Notes: generated by a model not told the origin, from the sequence alone. 64,000 nt of DNA from Paraburkholderia sp. CNPSo 3272 (GCF_024206495.1 NZ_JAMBPQ010000040.1:1-64000), one strand, 5' to 3'. Numbered from the stretch's first letter, positions 18,097 to 27,682 are shown. Numbers and translations are program-made.

Positions 18097-18860
18097 CCAA
18101 GCGACCCGAAGAAATCGCATTGATGGCCGAGTCGGGCCAGTTGCTGGCGGACGTGTTCGCCTATCTGGATCAAATGAGCTTGATCGGCATGTCTACCATG
18201 CAGGTCAACGATCTGATCGATGAGCTCATCGTCAACGAACTCAAGGCACGCCCGGCAAGCAAAGGACAGTACGGCTATGCCTATGCGCTCAACTCTTCAC
18301 GCAACAATGTTGTTTGTCACGGTGTTCCGTCCACAGCAGACATCCTGCAAAGCGGGGACATCGTCAATTTCGACATTACGCTAGAGAAGAATGGCTACAT
18401 CGCTGATTCCAGTAAGACCTATCTTGTGGGAGAGGTGTCTCCACTGGCTAAACGGCTCGTGCAAGTGACCTATGAGGCGATGTGGAAAGGGATCAAGGCC
18501 GTTCGCCCCGGCGCCAGACTTGGCGACGTAGGCCATGCCATTGAGCGGCACGCGCGTAAAAATGGCTATTCGGTCGTGCGGGAATATTGCGGACATGGCA
18601 TCGGGCGTGAAATGCACGAGGACCCACAAGTGCTGCATTGGGGAAAGCCGCAGACGGGTTTGTTGTTGCGCGAGGGCATGGTGTTCACCATCGAACCCAT
18701 GATCAACCAAGGGCGACATTCTGTTCGAACCGAAGAAGACGGTTGGACGGTGGTCACGCGCGATGGGCAACTGTCGGCGCAGTTTGAGCACACCGTGGCC
18801 GTGACCCAAAACGGCGTACAGGTGTTAACGCTGCGATCCGAGGAAAGGGTACAAAACTAA
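18093..18860 (+). CDS. map: Type I methionine aminopeptidase, accessory paralogue
   Basis: A 255-residue type I methionyl aminopeptidase, which removes the initiator Met from nascent proteins. All five metal ligands are present: D94 (VNFDIT), D105 (IADSSK), H168 (GHGIGREMHEDP), E201 (FTIEPM) and E232 (QFEHTV); the conserved H76 (CHGVP) is also there. Length matches the E. coli enzyme, without the N-terminal zinc extension. It is translationally coupled (ATGA) to a ParD-like antitoxin gene and lacks ribosomal-protein neighbours, so it is probably not the housekeeping copy. Confidence 0.92.
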   Translation: MTKRPEEIALMAESGQLLADVFAYLDQMSLIGMSTMQVNDLIDELIVNELKARPASKGQYGYAYALNSSRNNVVCHGVPSTADILQSGDIVNFDITLEKNGYIADSSKTYLVGEVSPLAKRLVQVTYEAMWKGIKAVRPGARLGDVGHAIERHARKNGYSVVREYCGHGIGREMHEDPQVLHWGKPQTGLLLREGMVFTIEPMINQGRHSVRTEEDGWTVVTRDGQLSAQFEHTVAVTQNGVQVLTLRSEERVQN

Positions 18861-19172
18861 CAGCTTAACGGCCGTGGGCCACGCATTGGAAAGGAGAGTC
18901 CGTTCAACGGCAGATTGCTGGCCGTCAACGGACGTCCATTGGGCGATCTTGAAGGGCCGACGTTGGCCGGGTTCTGCCTGTGGCGAACGGGGGCATCCGG
19001 ACGCCACCGGGCCGTCGGCGAATGCACCAAACGGACCCGAAGCGGTCGTATGAACGACACTAATTCTGCGATGGCGAGCGGCGCTCGTTGGCGCATGGCG
19101 CCGTATTTGACGCACTGATCCGCAGGGTCGTACCATCGCATATCCTCAACGGATCTCGGCAACGCCCCGGCT
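18861..19172. other. Intergenic stretch with an inverted repeat
   Basis: About 310 bases without a supported gene. A 7-bp perfect inverted repeat (GTCCGTT at 18898-18904, AACGGAC at 18927-18933) lies soon after map. It has no T-run, so it is at best a weak terminator or processing site. Confidence 0.4.
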
Positions 19173-20105
19173 TTACAAGCGTTCAATCAAGCGCCGATCT
19201 CCCAACTCGCAATACCTATGACATGCCGCACGCGCCGCGTTCGCCGCGCCGTGTACGAGCAGCGGCGCATCCGCGCGGCGTGACATCGACACCACGATGG
19301 ACGGCGGCGAGGGCTGCAACGGCAACTCCACCACCTCGCCGCGGGCGATCAGATCGTCGACAAATAGACGCGGAATCGCCGCCACGCCAAATCCATCGCG
19401 CACGAGTTGCACGATCACCGAAATCGACGGCGAGCCTGTGATGCGCGTATCCGCGAGCGGCACGCCATTGGCGAGCGCCAGCTTGCCGACGATGTCCTCC
19501 AGCGCACGATGCGGCGCCGTTCCGCGCCCGAACGTCAGGATCGGATGACGCAGTACGCGTTTCGCGAGCCCGCTGCGCGAAAGCGGCAACAGACCCGCGC
19601 GCGCGATCCAGTGCACCGGATAGTTCGCAAGCGCGTCGCACACCACGGATTCCTCGTCGCTGCCTTCGACGCGGATGATGAGATCGAGTTCGCCCGCCAT
19701 CAGCCGCCGCTGCAAAACAACGCTCATGTCCACTGTCAGCTCGACTTCGAGTTGAGGGAAGTCGTCCGCGAGACGCCGCATGTAATCGGCGAGCCAGCTA
19801 TGCACGACCGTCTCGATCACGCCGAGCCGCAGCTTGCCGCGCATCGCGCCTTCATGCGACGCGGCGGCCTGCAACTGGCGCGTCGCTTCCACCACGGCCT
19901 TCGCATAGCCCAGCAGATATTCGCCGTTCGCCGTGAGCCGTAAATCACGGCTCTCGCGATCGACGAGCGTGGTCTGCAATTCGTCTTCCAACGCTTTCAG
20001 ACGCTGCGAGATCGCCGCGGGCGTGGCGTGCAAAGCCGTCGCCGTGGTGCGAAAACTGCGCAGCTTCGCCAGCGTGACGAAGGTTTCGAGAAAGCGCGTG
20101 TTCAT
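19173..20105 (-). CDS. LysR-family transcriptional regulator
   Basis: A 310-residue LysR-type regulator with an N-terminal helix-turn-helix (TRFLETFVTLAKLRSFRTTATALHATPAAISQRLKALEDELQ) and a substrate-binding domain. The ATG at 20105 is preferred because it puts the conserved helix at the usual distance from the N-terminus; an ATG 16 codons upstream would add a proline-rich leader. Neither has a clear ribosome site. It is divergent from the DUF1445/MFS/HyuAB genes and is the likely regulator of that cluster. Confidence 0.88.
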   Translation of the reverse strand: MNTRFLETFVTLAKLRSFRTTATALHATPAAISQRLKALEDELQTTLVDRESRDLRLTANGEYLLGYAKAVVEATRQLQAAASHEGAMRGKLRLGVIETVVHSWLADYMRRLADDFPQLEVELTVDMSVVLQRRLMAGELDLIIRVEGSDEESVVCDALANYPVHWIARAGLLPLSRSGLAKRVLRHPILTFGRGTAPHRALEDIVGKLALANGVPLADTRITGSPSISVIVQLVRDGFGVAAIPRLFVDDLIARGEVVELPLQPSPPSIVVSMSRRADAPLLVHGAANAARAACHRYCELGDRRLIERL

Positions 20106-20342
20106 AGGCGGAGGTGGCAAAAGCGACGGGGACAATTGCTCCAAAAAACTCATGGTGGTTCGGGAAAACCCGCGATTCCGTTAAGAAATTCTATCCACTT
20201 GTCGCAAATAAAACTAGTTGGCGTCATATTTTCTTCTTTTCTATGCTGTGTCTGAGCGCACACACATCGCTTCGCGCATCTCACCTGTGCGCAGACGACG
20301 ACAAAGACGAACCAGAGCAACCCCCACGAGCACGCTGACACC

Positions 20343-21116
20343 ATGACGCCATTCGAATTCCGCAGAGCCGTACGACATCGCGACTTCCGCGGCCCGACCG
20401 CCGGCCATTGCGGCGACTACGCGCAAGCCAATCTTGCGATCCTGCCGGCCGCGTACGCGCACGATTTCCTGCGCTTCTGTCATGCGAATCCGAAGCCGTG
20501 TCCGCTGCTCGGCGTGGGTGAGCCCGGCGACTTTCGCGTGCCGGTGCTTGGGCGCGACATCGATATCCGCACCGATGTTCCGGCCTACAACGTCTACCGC
20601 GATGGCGAGTTGAGCGAATGCGTCGAATCGATCGAAGCGCACTGGCAGGCCGATTTCGTCGTGTTCGCAATCGGCTGCTCGTTCTCGTTCGAACACATGC
20701 TCGCGAAGGAGGGCATCGGACTGCGCCACGTCGAAGAAGGCCGAAACGTGCCGATGTATCGCACGGACATTCCGAACCAGCGCGCCGGTGTGTTTGGCGG
20801 CGAACTCGTCGTGTCGATGCGCCCACTACGCGGCGCCGACGCAGTCCGCGCCGTGCAGATCACGAGCCGTTTTCCAGGCGTACATGGCGCACCCGTGCAT
20901 ATCGGCGATCCGGCGGAACTCGGTATCGCCGATCTCACGCGCCCCGAGTTCGGCGATGCGGTGACGATCCACCCGGGCGAACTGCCGGTCTACTGGGCGT
21001 GCGGTGTGACGCCGCAAACCGCGTTGATGGCCGCGAAGCTACCGCTCGCCATCGCCCACGCGCCGGGACATATGCTGATGACGGACATTACCAACGCATC
21101 GCTGGCCATCTTCTGA
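20343..21116 (+). CDS. DUF1445 / D-glutamate cyclase-like putative hydro-lyase
   Basis: A 257-residue cytoplasmic protein of the DUF1445 (UPF0317) family. Typical stretches are RGPTAGHCGDYAQANLAILP, the FAIGCSFSFEHMLAKEGI block with a conserved Cys, NVPMYRTDIPN, VSMRPL, and the C-terminal WACGVTPQTALM and HAPGHMLMTDI. In animals a related domain acts as D-glutamate cyclase on 5-oxo-D-proline. The gene starts a cluster with an MFS carrier and a 5-oxoprolinase-type enzyme, which fits a role in cyclic amide or amino-acid catabolism. No strong ribosome site was found. Confidence 0.85.
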   Translation: MTPFEFRRAVRHRDFRGPTAGHCGDYAQANLAILPAAYAHDFLRFCHANPKPCPLLGVGEPGDFRVPVLGRDIDIRTDVPAYNVYRDGELSECVESIEAHWQADFVVFAIGCSFSFEHMLAKEGIGLRHVEEGRNVPMYRTDIPNQRAGVFGGELVVSMRPLRGADAVRAVQITSRFPGVHGAPVHIGDPAELGIADLTRPEFGDAVTIHPGELPVYWACGVTPQTALMAAKLPLAIAHAPGHMLMTDITNASLAIF

Positions 21117-21277
21117 CCGTTCCTTCGGGGCGCGTGGCCTGACACCGCGCCGCCGAGCCACAACCCAATCACAGCATCCCGAAGCCATCCGGCCGACCGG
21201 CCCGAAGGGAATGACGCATCCCTACGCTCTTGCGTGGCTTCGCTCGTTACTCATGCGTCTATCCACAGGAGCAGCAG

Positions 21278-22576
21278 ATGGACAGCAAGACACTCACGGC
21301 AAGCGTCGACGATGCCACAGACATGAAGCCAACGGCAGACAGCCCGCAGCTTTCCTGGTACGCGGAAGCCGGTGCGCACGCACGCCGGGCGTTCTGGAGC
21401 TGCAAGGTCGGCTATATGCTTGACGGCATGGACACGCAGATGCTGTCCTTCGTCATTCCGACGCTCGTGGCCACGTGGGGCATCTCGCTTGCCGACGCCG
21501 GCTTCATCGGCACTATGACGCTGCTTTCGTCCGCGCTTGGGGGCTGGATCGCGGGGATACTATCCGATCGTATCGGCCGCGTACGCACGTTGCAACTCAC
21601 CGTGCTGTGGTTCGCGGTGTTCACCGCGTTGTGCGGTCTCGCGCAAAACTACGGCCAGCTGCTCGCCGCTCGCGCGCTCATGGGCTTCGGCTTCGGCGGC
21701 GAATGGACGGCGGGCGCCGTGCTGATCGGCGAAGTGATCCGCGCACGCGATCGCGGCAAGGCGGTCGGTCTCGTGCAATCCGGCTGGGCGCTCGGCTGGG
21801 GCATGGCCGCGCTGCTCTATGCCGTGCTGTTCTCCGTGATGGCGCCTGAAATCGCGTGGCGCGCGTTGTTCCTGATCGGGCTCGTGCCGGCGCTCCTCGT
21901 GCTCTTCATTCGCCGATACGTGAAAGAACCCGAAGTGTTCGAGCAAGCCAGGGTTGCGCAGCAGGACGCACCGCGCTTCACCGAAATCTTCGCGCCCGGG
22001 CTGCTTTCGACGACGCTGCGCGCCGCACTCCTCACCACCGGCGCACAGGGCGGCTACTACGCGATCACGACATGGCTGCCGACGTTCCTCAAGACCGATC
22101 GTCATCTCACGGTGCTGGGCACCGGCGGCTATCTCGCGATGATCATTGCCGGTTCGTATGCGGGTTATCTATGCAGTGCGTGGCTCACGGACCGCATCGG
22201 CCGCAAGCCGAATTTCATCCTGTTCGCGCTCGGCTCGATGGCGATTGCTTTCGCGTACACCTCGTTGCCCCTCACGAATGCGTCGATGCTGTGGCTCGGC
22301 TTTCCGCTTGGCTTCTTTGCGTCGGGCATTTTCTCCGGCATGGGCGCATTCCTCACCGAACTCTTTCCGACCCGCGTACGCGGCTCGGGCCAGGGCTTTT
22401 GCTACAACGTCGGCCGCGCGATCGGGGCGCTGTTCCCCGTGCTGATCGGCGCACTGTCGAGCCGGTTTGGCCTTGGCACGAGCATCGGGATATTCGCGGT
22501 GGCTGCATACGGCGTGCTGATCGTCGCCGCGCTCACATTGCCCGAAACGCGCGGCCGCGAACTCGAATCGGCCTGA
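21278..22576 (+). CDS. MFS transporter, sugar/organic-acid symporter type
   Basis: A 432-residue major facilitator with twelve predicted membrane segments. It shows the family motifs GYMLDGMDTQML in segment 1, GGWIAGILSDRIGRVRTL between segments 2 and 3, GFGFGGEWTAGAVLIGE, and a second SAWLTDRIGRKPNF. The start at 21278 follows CAGGAG at good spacing. It lies between the DUF1445 gene and the oxoprolinase-type gene, 50 bases before the latter, and probably imports their substrate. Confidence 0.88.
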   Translation: MDSKTLTASVDDATDMKPTADSPQLSWYAEAGAHARRAFWSCKVGYMLDGMDTQMLSFVIPTLVATWGISLADAGFIGTMTLLSSALGGWIAGILSDRIGRVRTLQLTVLWFAVFTALCGLAQNYGQLLAARALMGFGFGGEWTAGAVLIGEVIRARDRGKAVGLVQSGWALGWGMAALLYAVLFSVMAPEIAWRALFLIGLVPALLVLFIRRYVKEPEVFEQARVAQQDAPRFTEIFAPGLLSTTLRAALLTTGAQGGYYAITTWLPTFLKTDRHLTVLGTGGYLAMIIAGSYAGYLCSAWLTDRIGRKPNFILFALGSMAIAFAYTSLPLTNASMLWLGFPLGFFASGIFSGMGAFLTELFPTRVRGSGQGFCYNVGRAIGALFPVLIGALSSRFGLGTSIGIFAVAAYGVLIVAALTLPETRGRELESA

Positions 22577-22626
22577 TTAGCCTCTCTCGCATCTCTTACA
22601 CATTTCGCGTCAAAGACCTCGAAACC

Positions 22627-25600
22627 ATGAAGCACGATCACAGCTCCGATTCTTGCACACCGTCCCGCTGGCAGTTCTGGATCGACCGCGGAGGCACGTT
22701 CACCGATATCGTCGCGCTCCGCCCGGACGGCACGCTCACCACGCACAAGCTGCTTTCTGAAAACCCTGAGCAGTATCGCGATGCGGCCGTCGCAGGGATT
22801 CGTCATCTGCTTGGATTGCAGGCCGGCGAAGCGATCACCCCGCACGACGTCGAAATGGTCAAGATGGGTACAACGGTCGCGACTAATGCGTTGCTTGAAC
22901 GCAAGGGCGAACCGGTTGCGCTCGTCACCACACGCGGCTTTCGCGATGTGTTGCGAATCGCGTATCAGAACCGCCCGCGCCTCTTCGATCTCGACATCGC
23001 GTTACCGGAAGCGCTCTATGAGCGCGTAGTCGAAATCGACGAACGCGTAAGCGCGCAAGGCGAAGTCGTCGCGCCGCTCGATCGCGTTGCGGCGCAACGC
23101 GCACTGCACGAGGTTTACGACGCGGGCATTCGCGCGCTCGCCATCGTGCTGATTCACGGCTATCGCCACACGTCGCATGAACGTGAACTGGCAGACCTGG
23201 CACGGCGTATCGGCTTCACGCAGATCTCCGTGTCGCACGAAGTTTCGCCGCTGATGAAAATGGTCTCGCGCGGTGATACGACCGTCGTGGACGCGTATCT
23301 GTCGCCGATCCTGCGCCGTTACGTCGATCAGGTCGCGCACGAAATGCCCGGCGTGAACCTGCAGTTCATGCAGAGTAGCGGCGGACTGACACGCGCCGAT
23401 GTGTTCCAGGGCAAGGACGCGATCCTTTCCGGTCCGGCGGGCGGCATCGTCGGGATGGTGCGCGCGGCGCAGGTGGCGGGCTTCGAGCGCGTGATCGGCT
23501 TCGACATGGGCGGCACGTCGACGGACGTCTCGCACTTCAACGGCGAGTTCGAGCGCGTGTTCGAAACACAGGTAGCAGGCGTGCGCATGCGCGCGCCGAT
23601 GATGAGCATTCACACGGTAGCGGCTGGCGGCGGCTCGGTGCTCGGCTTCGACGGTGCGCGGCTTCGTGTCGGCCCCGACTCAGCAGGCGCGAATCCCGGC
23701 CCCGCCGCGTACCGACGCGGCGGCCCGCTCGCAGTCACCGACTGCAACGTGATGCTCGGCAAGATCCAGCCGGACTATTTTCCGTGCGTGTTCGGTCCGC
23801 AAGCGAACGAGCCGCTGGATCGCGATGTCGTCGCGCAACGCTTTCAGGCGCTCGCCGACGAAATCTTCGCGGCGAATGGACTGCGCCGCACGCCCGAAGA
23901 ACTCGCGGAAGGCTATCTGGAGATCGCCATCGGCAGCATGGCGAACGCGATCAAGAAAATTTCCGTGCAGCGCGGCCACGACGTCTCGCAGTACGTGCTG
24001 ACGACGTTCGGCGGCGCAGGCGGTCAGCATGCATGCGGGGTGGCAGACGCGCTCGGCATGACGCGCGTGTTCGCGCATCCGCTCGCAGGCGTGCTCTCCG
24101 CGTACGGCATGGGTCTCGCGGATCAGACCGTCATGCGCGAACGGGCGCTGGAAATCACGCTCGACGCAGCCTCGCTGCCAACGCTCGAAGCCACACTCGA
24201 TACCCTCGCGGACGACGCAACCCGCGCCCTGCTCGAACAGGGCGTCGATGCGGCGCGCATCACGACCGAGCGGCGTGTGCATCTGCGTTATCAAGGCACC
24301 GATTCGTCGCTTGCCGTGCCCGCGGGCAGCGTCGACGCAATGCGCACCGCGTTCGAAGCGGCCTATCGCCAACGCTACGCGTTCCTCATGGCGGATACGC
24401 CGCTCATCGCGGAACTTGCGTCCGTCGAAGCCATTGGTCATTCCGATGCGCCCGTCGATGCGGGCAACCTGGCGCCGCGCGCGGCAGACGAGGCGCTTCG
24501 TGCGCAGACGGTCGTACGCATGTATTCCGGTGGCGCGTGGCACGACGCGTCGCTCTACCAGCGCGACAGGCTGTGCGCCGGCGATACGCTCGATGGCCCG
24601 GCGATCATCGCTGAAAAGAACGGCACCACCGTGGTCGAGCCGGGCTGGCAAGCCGTTCTGACCACACAGGGCAATGTGGTGATGACGCGTGTACAACCGC
24701 TGCCCAGTCGCCGCTCGATCGGCACCGAGGCCGACCCCGTGCGCCTCGAAATCTTCAACAACCTGTTTTTGTCGATTGCCGAGCAGATGGGTTTGCGCCT
24801 GCAGAACACGGCATATTCGGTCAACATCAAGGAGCGTCTCGACTTCTCGTGCGCGATCTTTGACGACGCAGGTAACCTGATCGCCAACGCGCCGCACATG
24901 CCGGTGCATCTCGGCTCGATGGGCGAGAGCATCAAGACGGTGATCGAGCGCAATCGCGGCGCGATGCGCGAGGGCGACGTGTTCATGCTGAATGACCCGT
25001 ATCACGGCGGCACGCACTTGCCCGATGTGACCGTCATCACGCCCGTGTTCGCCGACGGTTCGGCCGAACCGCTGTTTTATGTGGGCTCGCGCGGTCATCA
25101 TGCGGATATCGGCGGCATTACGCCGGGCTCGATGCCGGCGGCCTCCACGCATATCGAAGAAGAAGGCGTGCTGATCGACAACTGGCAGCTCGTCTCGGTA
25201 GCCGTGCTGCGCGATGCCGAAACGCGCGCGCTGCTTGCGTCGGGTCGCTATCCCGCGCGCAACATCGCGCAGAACATGGCCGATCTGCGCGCGCAGATCG
25301 CAGCGAACCAGAAAGGCGTGGACGAGTTGCGTCGCATGGTCGCGCAATTCGGCCGCGACGTGGTGCTCGCGTTCATGGGCCACGTGCAGGACAACGCGGA
25401 GGAAGCGGTACGCCGCGTGATCGGCGCGCTCAAGGACGGCAGCTATCGGTACGAACTCGACAACGGCGCGGTGATCGAGGTCGCGATTCGCGTCGATGCC
25501 GCGACGCGCAGCGCCACGGTCGACTTCAGCGGCACGTCTGCGCAGTTACCCAACAATTTTAACGCGCCGAAGGCGGTCTGCATGGCGGCGGTGCTCTATG

Positions 25601-26259
25601 TGTTCCGCACGCTCGTTGGCGACGATATCCCGCTCAACGCAGGTTGCCTCAGGCCGCTGTCGGTAATCGTTCCCGAACGCTCGATGCTCAATCCGGTGTA
25701 TCCGGCGGCGGTGGTATCGGGTAACGTGGAGACGTCGTCCGCAATCACCAATGCGCTGTATGGCGCGCTCGGTATCGTGGCATCGAGCCAGGGGACGATG
25801 AACAATTTCACCTTCGGCGATGCCCGCTACCAGTACTACGAAACGATTGCGGGCGGCAGCGGCGCGGGCAACGGTTTCAGCGGTGTCGATGCTGTGCAGA
25901 CACACATGACCAACTCGCGCCTGACCGATCCCGAGGTGCTCGAATGGCGCTACCCGGTGAGGCTCGAATCGCATATGATCCGTGCGGAATCGGGTGGCGC
26001 GGGACGCTGGCACGGAGGTAACGGTGCGATCCGGCGCATTCGCTTTCTCACGTCGATGACCGCATCGATTCTGTCGAATAACCGCATTCATGCGCCTTTC
26101 GGCGGGGGTGGCGGACGGGCGGGAAAACGCGGCAGCAATCGCGTCGAGCGCGCGAATGGTCAGATCGTCGCTTTAGGTCATATTGCGAGCGTCGAGATGG
26201 AGGCGGGAGATGTGTTCGTGGTGGAAACCCCGGGGGGCGGTGGTTTCGGGGAAGTCTAA
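22627..26259 (+). CDS. Fused hydantoinase A/B, 5-oxoprolinase-type enzyme
   Basis: A 1210-residue fusion. The first ~680 residues are HyuA-like, with an actin-type ATPase fold: WIDRGGTFTDIVALRPDG at the N-terminus, KMGTTVATNALLERKG, and GFDMGGTSTDVSHF. The rest is HyuB-like: EIFNNLFLSIAEQMGLRLQNTAYSVNIKERLDFSCA, the NDPYHGGTHLPDV block, VGSRGHHADIGG, and a C-terminal GGGGRAGKRG and ETPGGGGFGE. Fused forms of this length are the 5-oxoprolinases and related hydantoinases, which open a lactam ring using ATP. The frame is open ~770 bases upstream, but that part overlaps the MFS gene; the ATG at 22627 gives the conserved N-terminus. Confidence 0.92.
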   Translation: MKHDHSSDSCTPSRWQFWIDRGGTFTDIVALRPDGTLTTHKLLSENPEQYRDAAVAGIRHLLGLQAGEAITPHDVEMVKMGTTVATNALLERKGEPVALVTTRGFRDVLRIAYQNRPRLFDLDIALPEALYERVVEIDERVSAQGEVVAPLDRVAAQRALHEVYDAGIRALAIVLIHGYRHTSHERELADLARRIGFTQISVSHEVSPLMKMVSRGDTTVVDAYLSPILRRYVDQVAHEMPGVNLQFMQSSGGLTRADVFQGKDAILSGPAGGIVGMVRAAQVAGFERVIGFDMGGTSTDVSHFNGEFERVFETQVAGVRMRAPMMSIHTVAAGGGSVLGFDGARLRVGPDSAGANPGPAAYRRGGPLAVTDCNVMLGKIQPDYFPCVFGPQANEPLDRDVVAQRFQALADEIFAANGLRRTPEELAEGYLEIAIGSMANAIKKISVQRGHDVSQYVLTTFGGAGGQHACGVADALGMTRVFAHPLAGVLSAYGMGLADQTVMRERALEITLDAASLPTLEATLDTLADDATRALLEQGVDAARITTERRVHLRYQGTDSSLAVPAGSVDAMRTAFEAAYRQRYAFLMADTPLIAELASVEAIGHSDAPVDAGNLAPRAADEALRAQTVVRMYSGGAWHDASLYQRDRLCAGDTLDGPAIIAEKNGTTVVEPGWQAVLTTQGNVVMTRVQPLPSRRSIGTEADPVRLEIFNNLFLSIAEQMGLRLQNTAYSVNIKERLDFSCAIFDDAGNLIANAPHMPVHLGSMGESIKTVIERNRGAMREGDVFMLNDPYHGGTHLPDVTVITPVFADGSAEPLFYVGSRGHHADIGGITPGSMPAASTHIEEEGVLIDNWQLVSVAVLRDAETRALLASGRYPARNIAQNMADLRAQIAANQKGVDELRRMVAQFGRDVVLAFMGHVQDNAEEAVRRVIGALKDGSYRYELDNGAVIEVAIRVDAATRSATVDFSGTSAQLPNNFNAPKAVCMAAVLYVFRTLVGDDIPLNAGCLRPLSVIVPERSMLNPVYPAAVVSGNVETSSAITNALYGALGIVASSQGTMNNFTFGDARYQYYETIAGGSGAGNGFSGVDAVQTHMTNSRLTDPEVLEWRYPVRLESHMIRAESGGAGRWHGGNGAIRRIRFLTSMTASILSNNRIHAPFGGGGGRAGKRGSNRVERANGQIVALGHIASVEMEAGDVFVVETPGGGGFGEV

Positions 26260-26370
26260 TTCCCGTACAGCGGGGCTTGCGTCCGGCCTGGGGATCGATT
26301 CCTTCGCAGGCAGGCAGGGGGCACACGAGACCCAGCATAGGGGTGCCTCCTGTTTGGCCGCGAGCGCGGC

Positions 26371-26796
26371 TTACTTCGATTTCGGTGGCCGGCCGGTCTT
26401 GACCGGTTCGAGCGCCTTGACGGCCCCAAGAAGATGTTTCGTCGACGCCGATGCCAGCAGAAGCAGCCCCGCACGGACGAGCTCGCTCTTCTTCACGGCA
26501 AGGCCAGCATCGAGGCACCGCTGCTTCAGTACCGCGAGCTGTTCGTAGTCCTCCCTGGGCATCGTGAAGGTGTCGCGCACGACTTTTTCCTGTTTGACAT
26601 GGTCCTTGTGGTGCCGGGCCGCGTGCGCAGAAGGCGCTTCAACGGGCAATGCCTTCCGGGTCTGTGGCTTGGCCGCCACAGGTGGAGTTTGCGCAGTTTG
26701 GACTGGCTTTCCGTCGGCCACTGCCTCGTTGGCACGTTCATTCGGGCAGACATCCGCGCGCTTGACGCTTTTGTTTCTGGTAGCCGGTGGCTTCAT
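26371..26796 (-). CDS. Putative small DNA-binding protein
   Basis: A 141-residue basic protein with a disordered Ala/Pro/Lys-rich first half and a compact second half (VRDTFTMPREDYEQLAVLKQRCLDAGLAVKKSELVRAGLLLLAS). The second half, beta strand then two helices, is reminiscent of a ribbon-helix-helix fold. It ends KTGRPPKSK, an AT-hook-like tail. It is divergent from the PhoU-like gene with only 65 bases between, so it may control that gene. Recognised as a Burkholderia-type hypothetical protein; the DNA-binding role is inferred from shape. Confidence 0.65.
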   Translation of the reverse strand: MKPPATRNKSVKRADVCPNERANEAVADGKPVQTAQTPPVAAKPQTRKALPVEAPSAHAARHHKDHVKQEKVVRDTFTMPREDYEQLAVLKQRCLDAGLAVKKSELVRAGLLLLASASTKHLLGAVKALEPVKTGRPPKSK

Positions 26797-26816
26797 GATA
26801 CTTTCAGGTTTGACAA

Positions 26817-26847
26817 ACCGTACAAACAGTTTATCGTCTTTCTGGTA
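26817..26847 (+). promoter_or_regulatory. phoU-like promoter overlapped by inverted and direct repeats
   Basis: A consensus -35 TTGACA (26820-26825) and TATCGT (26842-26847) at 16-base spacing form a sigma-70-like promoter ahead of the PhoU-like gene. The -35 box sits inside GGTTT-GAC-AAACC (26817-26829). The motif ACAAAC occurs at 26823-26828 in part and again downstream, giving GTTTG / CAAAC half sites. Binding by the divergent small basic protein is possible. Confidence 0.5.
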
Positions 26848-26861
26848 AGAGGGAGTTTTCT

Positions 26862-27569
26862 ATGCCAGGCATACACATTTCCAGCCAGTTCGATGCCGAC
26901 CTGGAACACCTGTCGTCGAGATTTTTCGAGATGGGTGGGCTGGTTGAGTCTCAATTGACCAATGCGATGGAGGCGCTCAGCCGCTTCGACATGGGTCTGG
27001 TGGAGAAGGTGGTTGATGAGGAGCATCGACTCAATGCGATGGAAGTGGAGATCGATGCCGAGTGCAGCAACATCATTGCGCGGCGCCAGCCCATCGCATC
27101 CGATCTGCGTCGACTGTTGGCCTTCTCCAAGGGGATCAGCAATCTCGAGCGCGCAGGCGATGAAGCGCGCAAGATCGCAAAGAGGACAAGCCGGATCGCG
27201 AATGATGCTGCGGGCAGGAACATGAATATCGCGGAAATCCGGTCATCCGGCCAGATGGCAGCAACCATCTTCCACCACGCGCTTGCTGCATTCGCGCGGC
27301 TCGATACGGTTGAGGCAGCCCGGATCATGCGCGAGGATGAGGCGATCGATGAACAGTACCGCGCATTCGTGCGCAAGCTGCCAACATTCATGGCGGAGAA
27401 TCCCCGCGTCATCTCTTCCGCGCTCGACTACGTGTCCATCGCGTCGGCCATCGAGCGGATCGGTGACCATGCGAAGAACCTGGCGGAACTCGTCATCTAT
27501 GTTGTCAAGGGTAAGGATGTCCGTCACATTTCGCGCGACCGGCTTGAGCGCGAGGCCCTGGATGATTGA
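26862..27569 (+). CDS. phoU: PhoU-family phosphate signalling protein
   Basis: A 235-residue PhoU, made of two three-helix repeats. Metal-binding EhDxxxD-type motifs are seen near residue 85 (NLERAGDEARKIAKR) and near residue 190 (ASAIERIGDHAKNLAELVIY). PhoU normally links the Pst transporter to PhoR and restrains the Pho response. No pst, phoB or phoR gene is nearby, so this may be a second, accessory PhoU. The N-terminus HISSQFDADLEHLSSRFFEMGGL is typical for beta-proteobacteria. The ATG follows GAGGGAG. Confidence 0.9.
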   Translation: MPGIHISSQFDADLEHLSSRFFEMGGLVESQLTNAMEALSRFDMGLVEKVVDEEHRLNAMEVEIDAECSNIIARRQPIASDLRRLLAFSKGISNLERAGDEARKIAKRTSRIANDAAGRNMNIAEIRSSGQMAATIFHHALAAFARLDTVEAARIMREDEAIDEQYRAFVRKLPTFMAENPRVISSALDYVSIASAIERIGDHAKNLAELVIYVVKGKDVRHISRDRLEREALDD

Positions 27570-27682
27570 GAAGCCTACAGCAGTGGCGGGAAATCCCAAC
27601 GGTCGTATGCGCGATGTGGTGTATCCGGTTGTGAGCCTCATGAAGTGCGCAGTAGACAGCCAGTGTGTCGCGGGGTAGTGCT

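Noticed and set aside
23680..25383. A 567-codon open frame antisense to the oxoprolinase-type gene
   Set aside because: No conserved feature, Arg/His-rich composition typical of antisense shadows.
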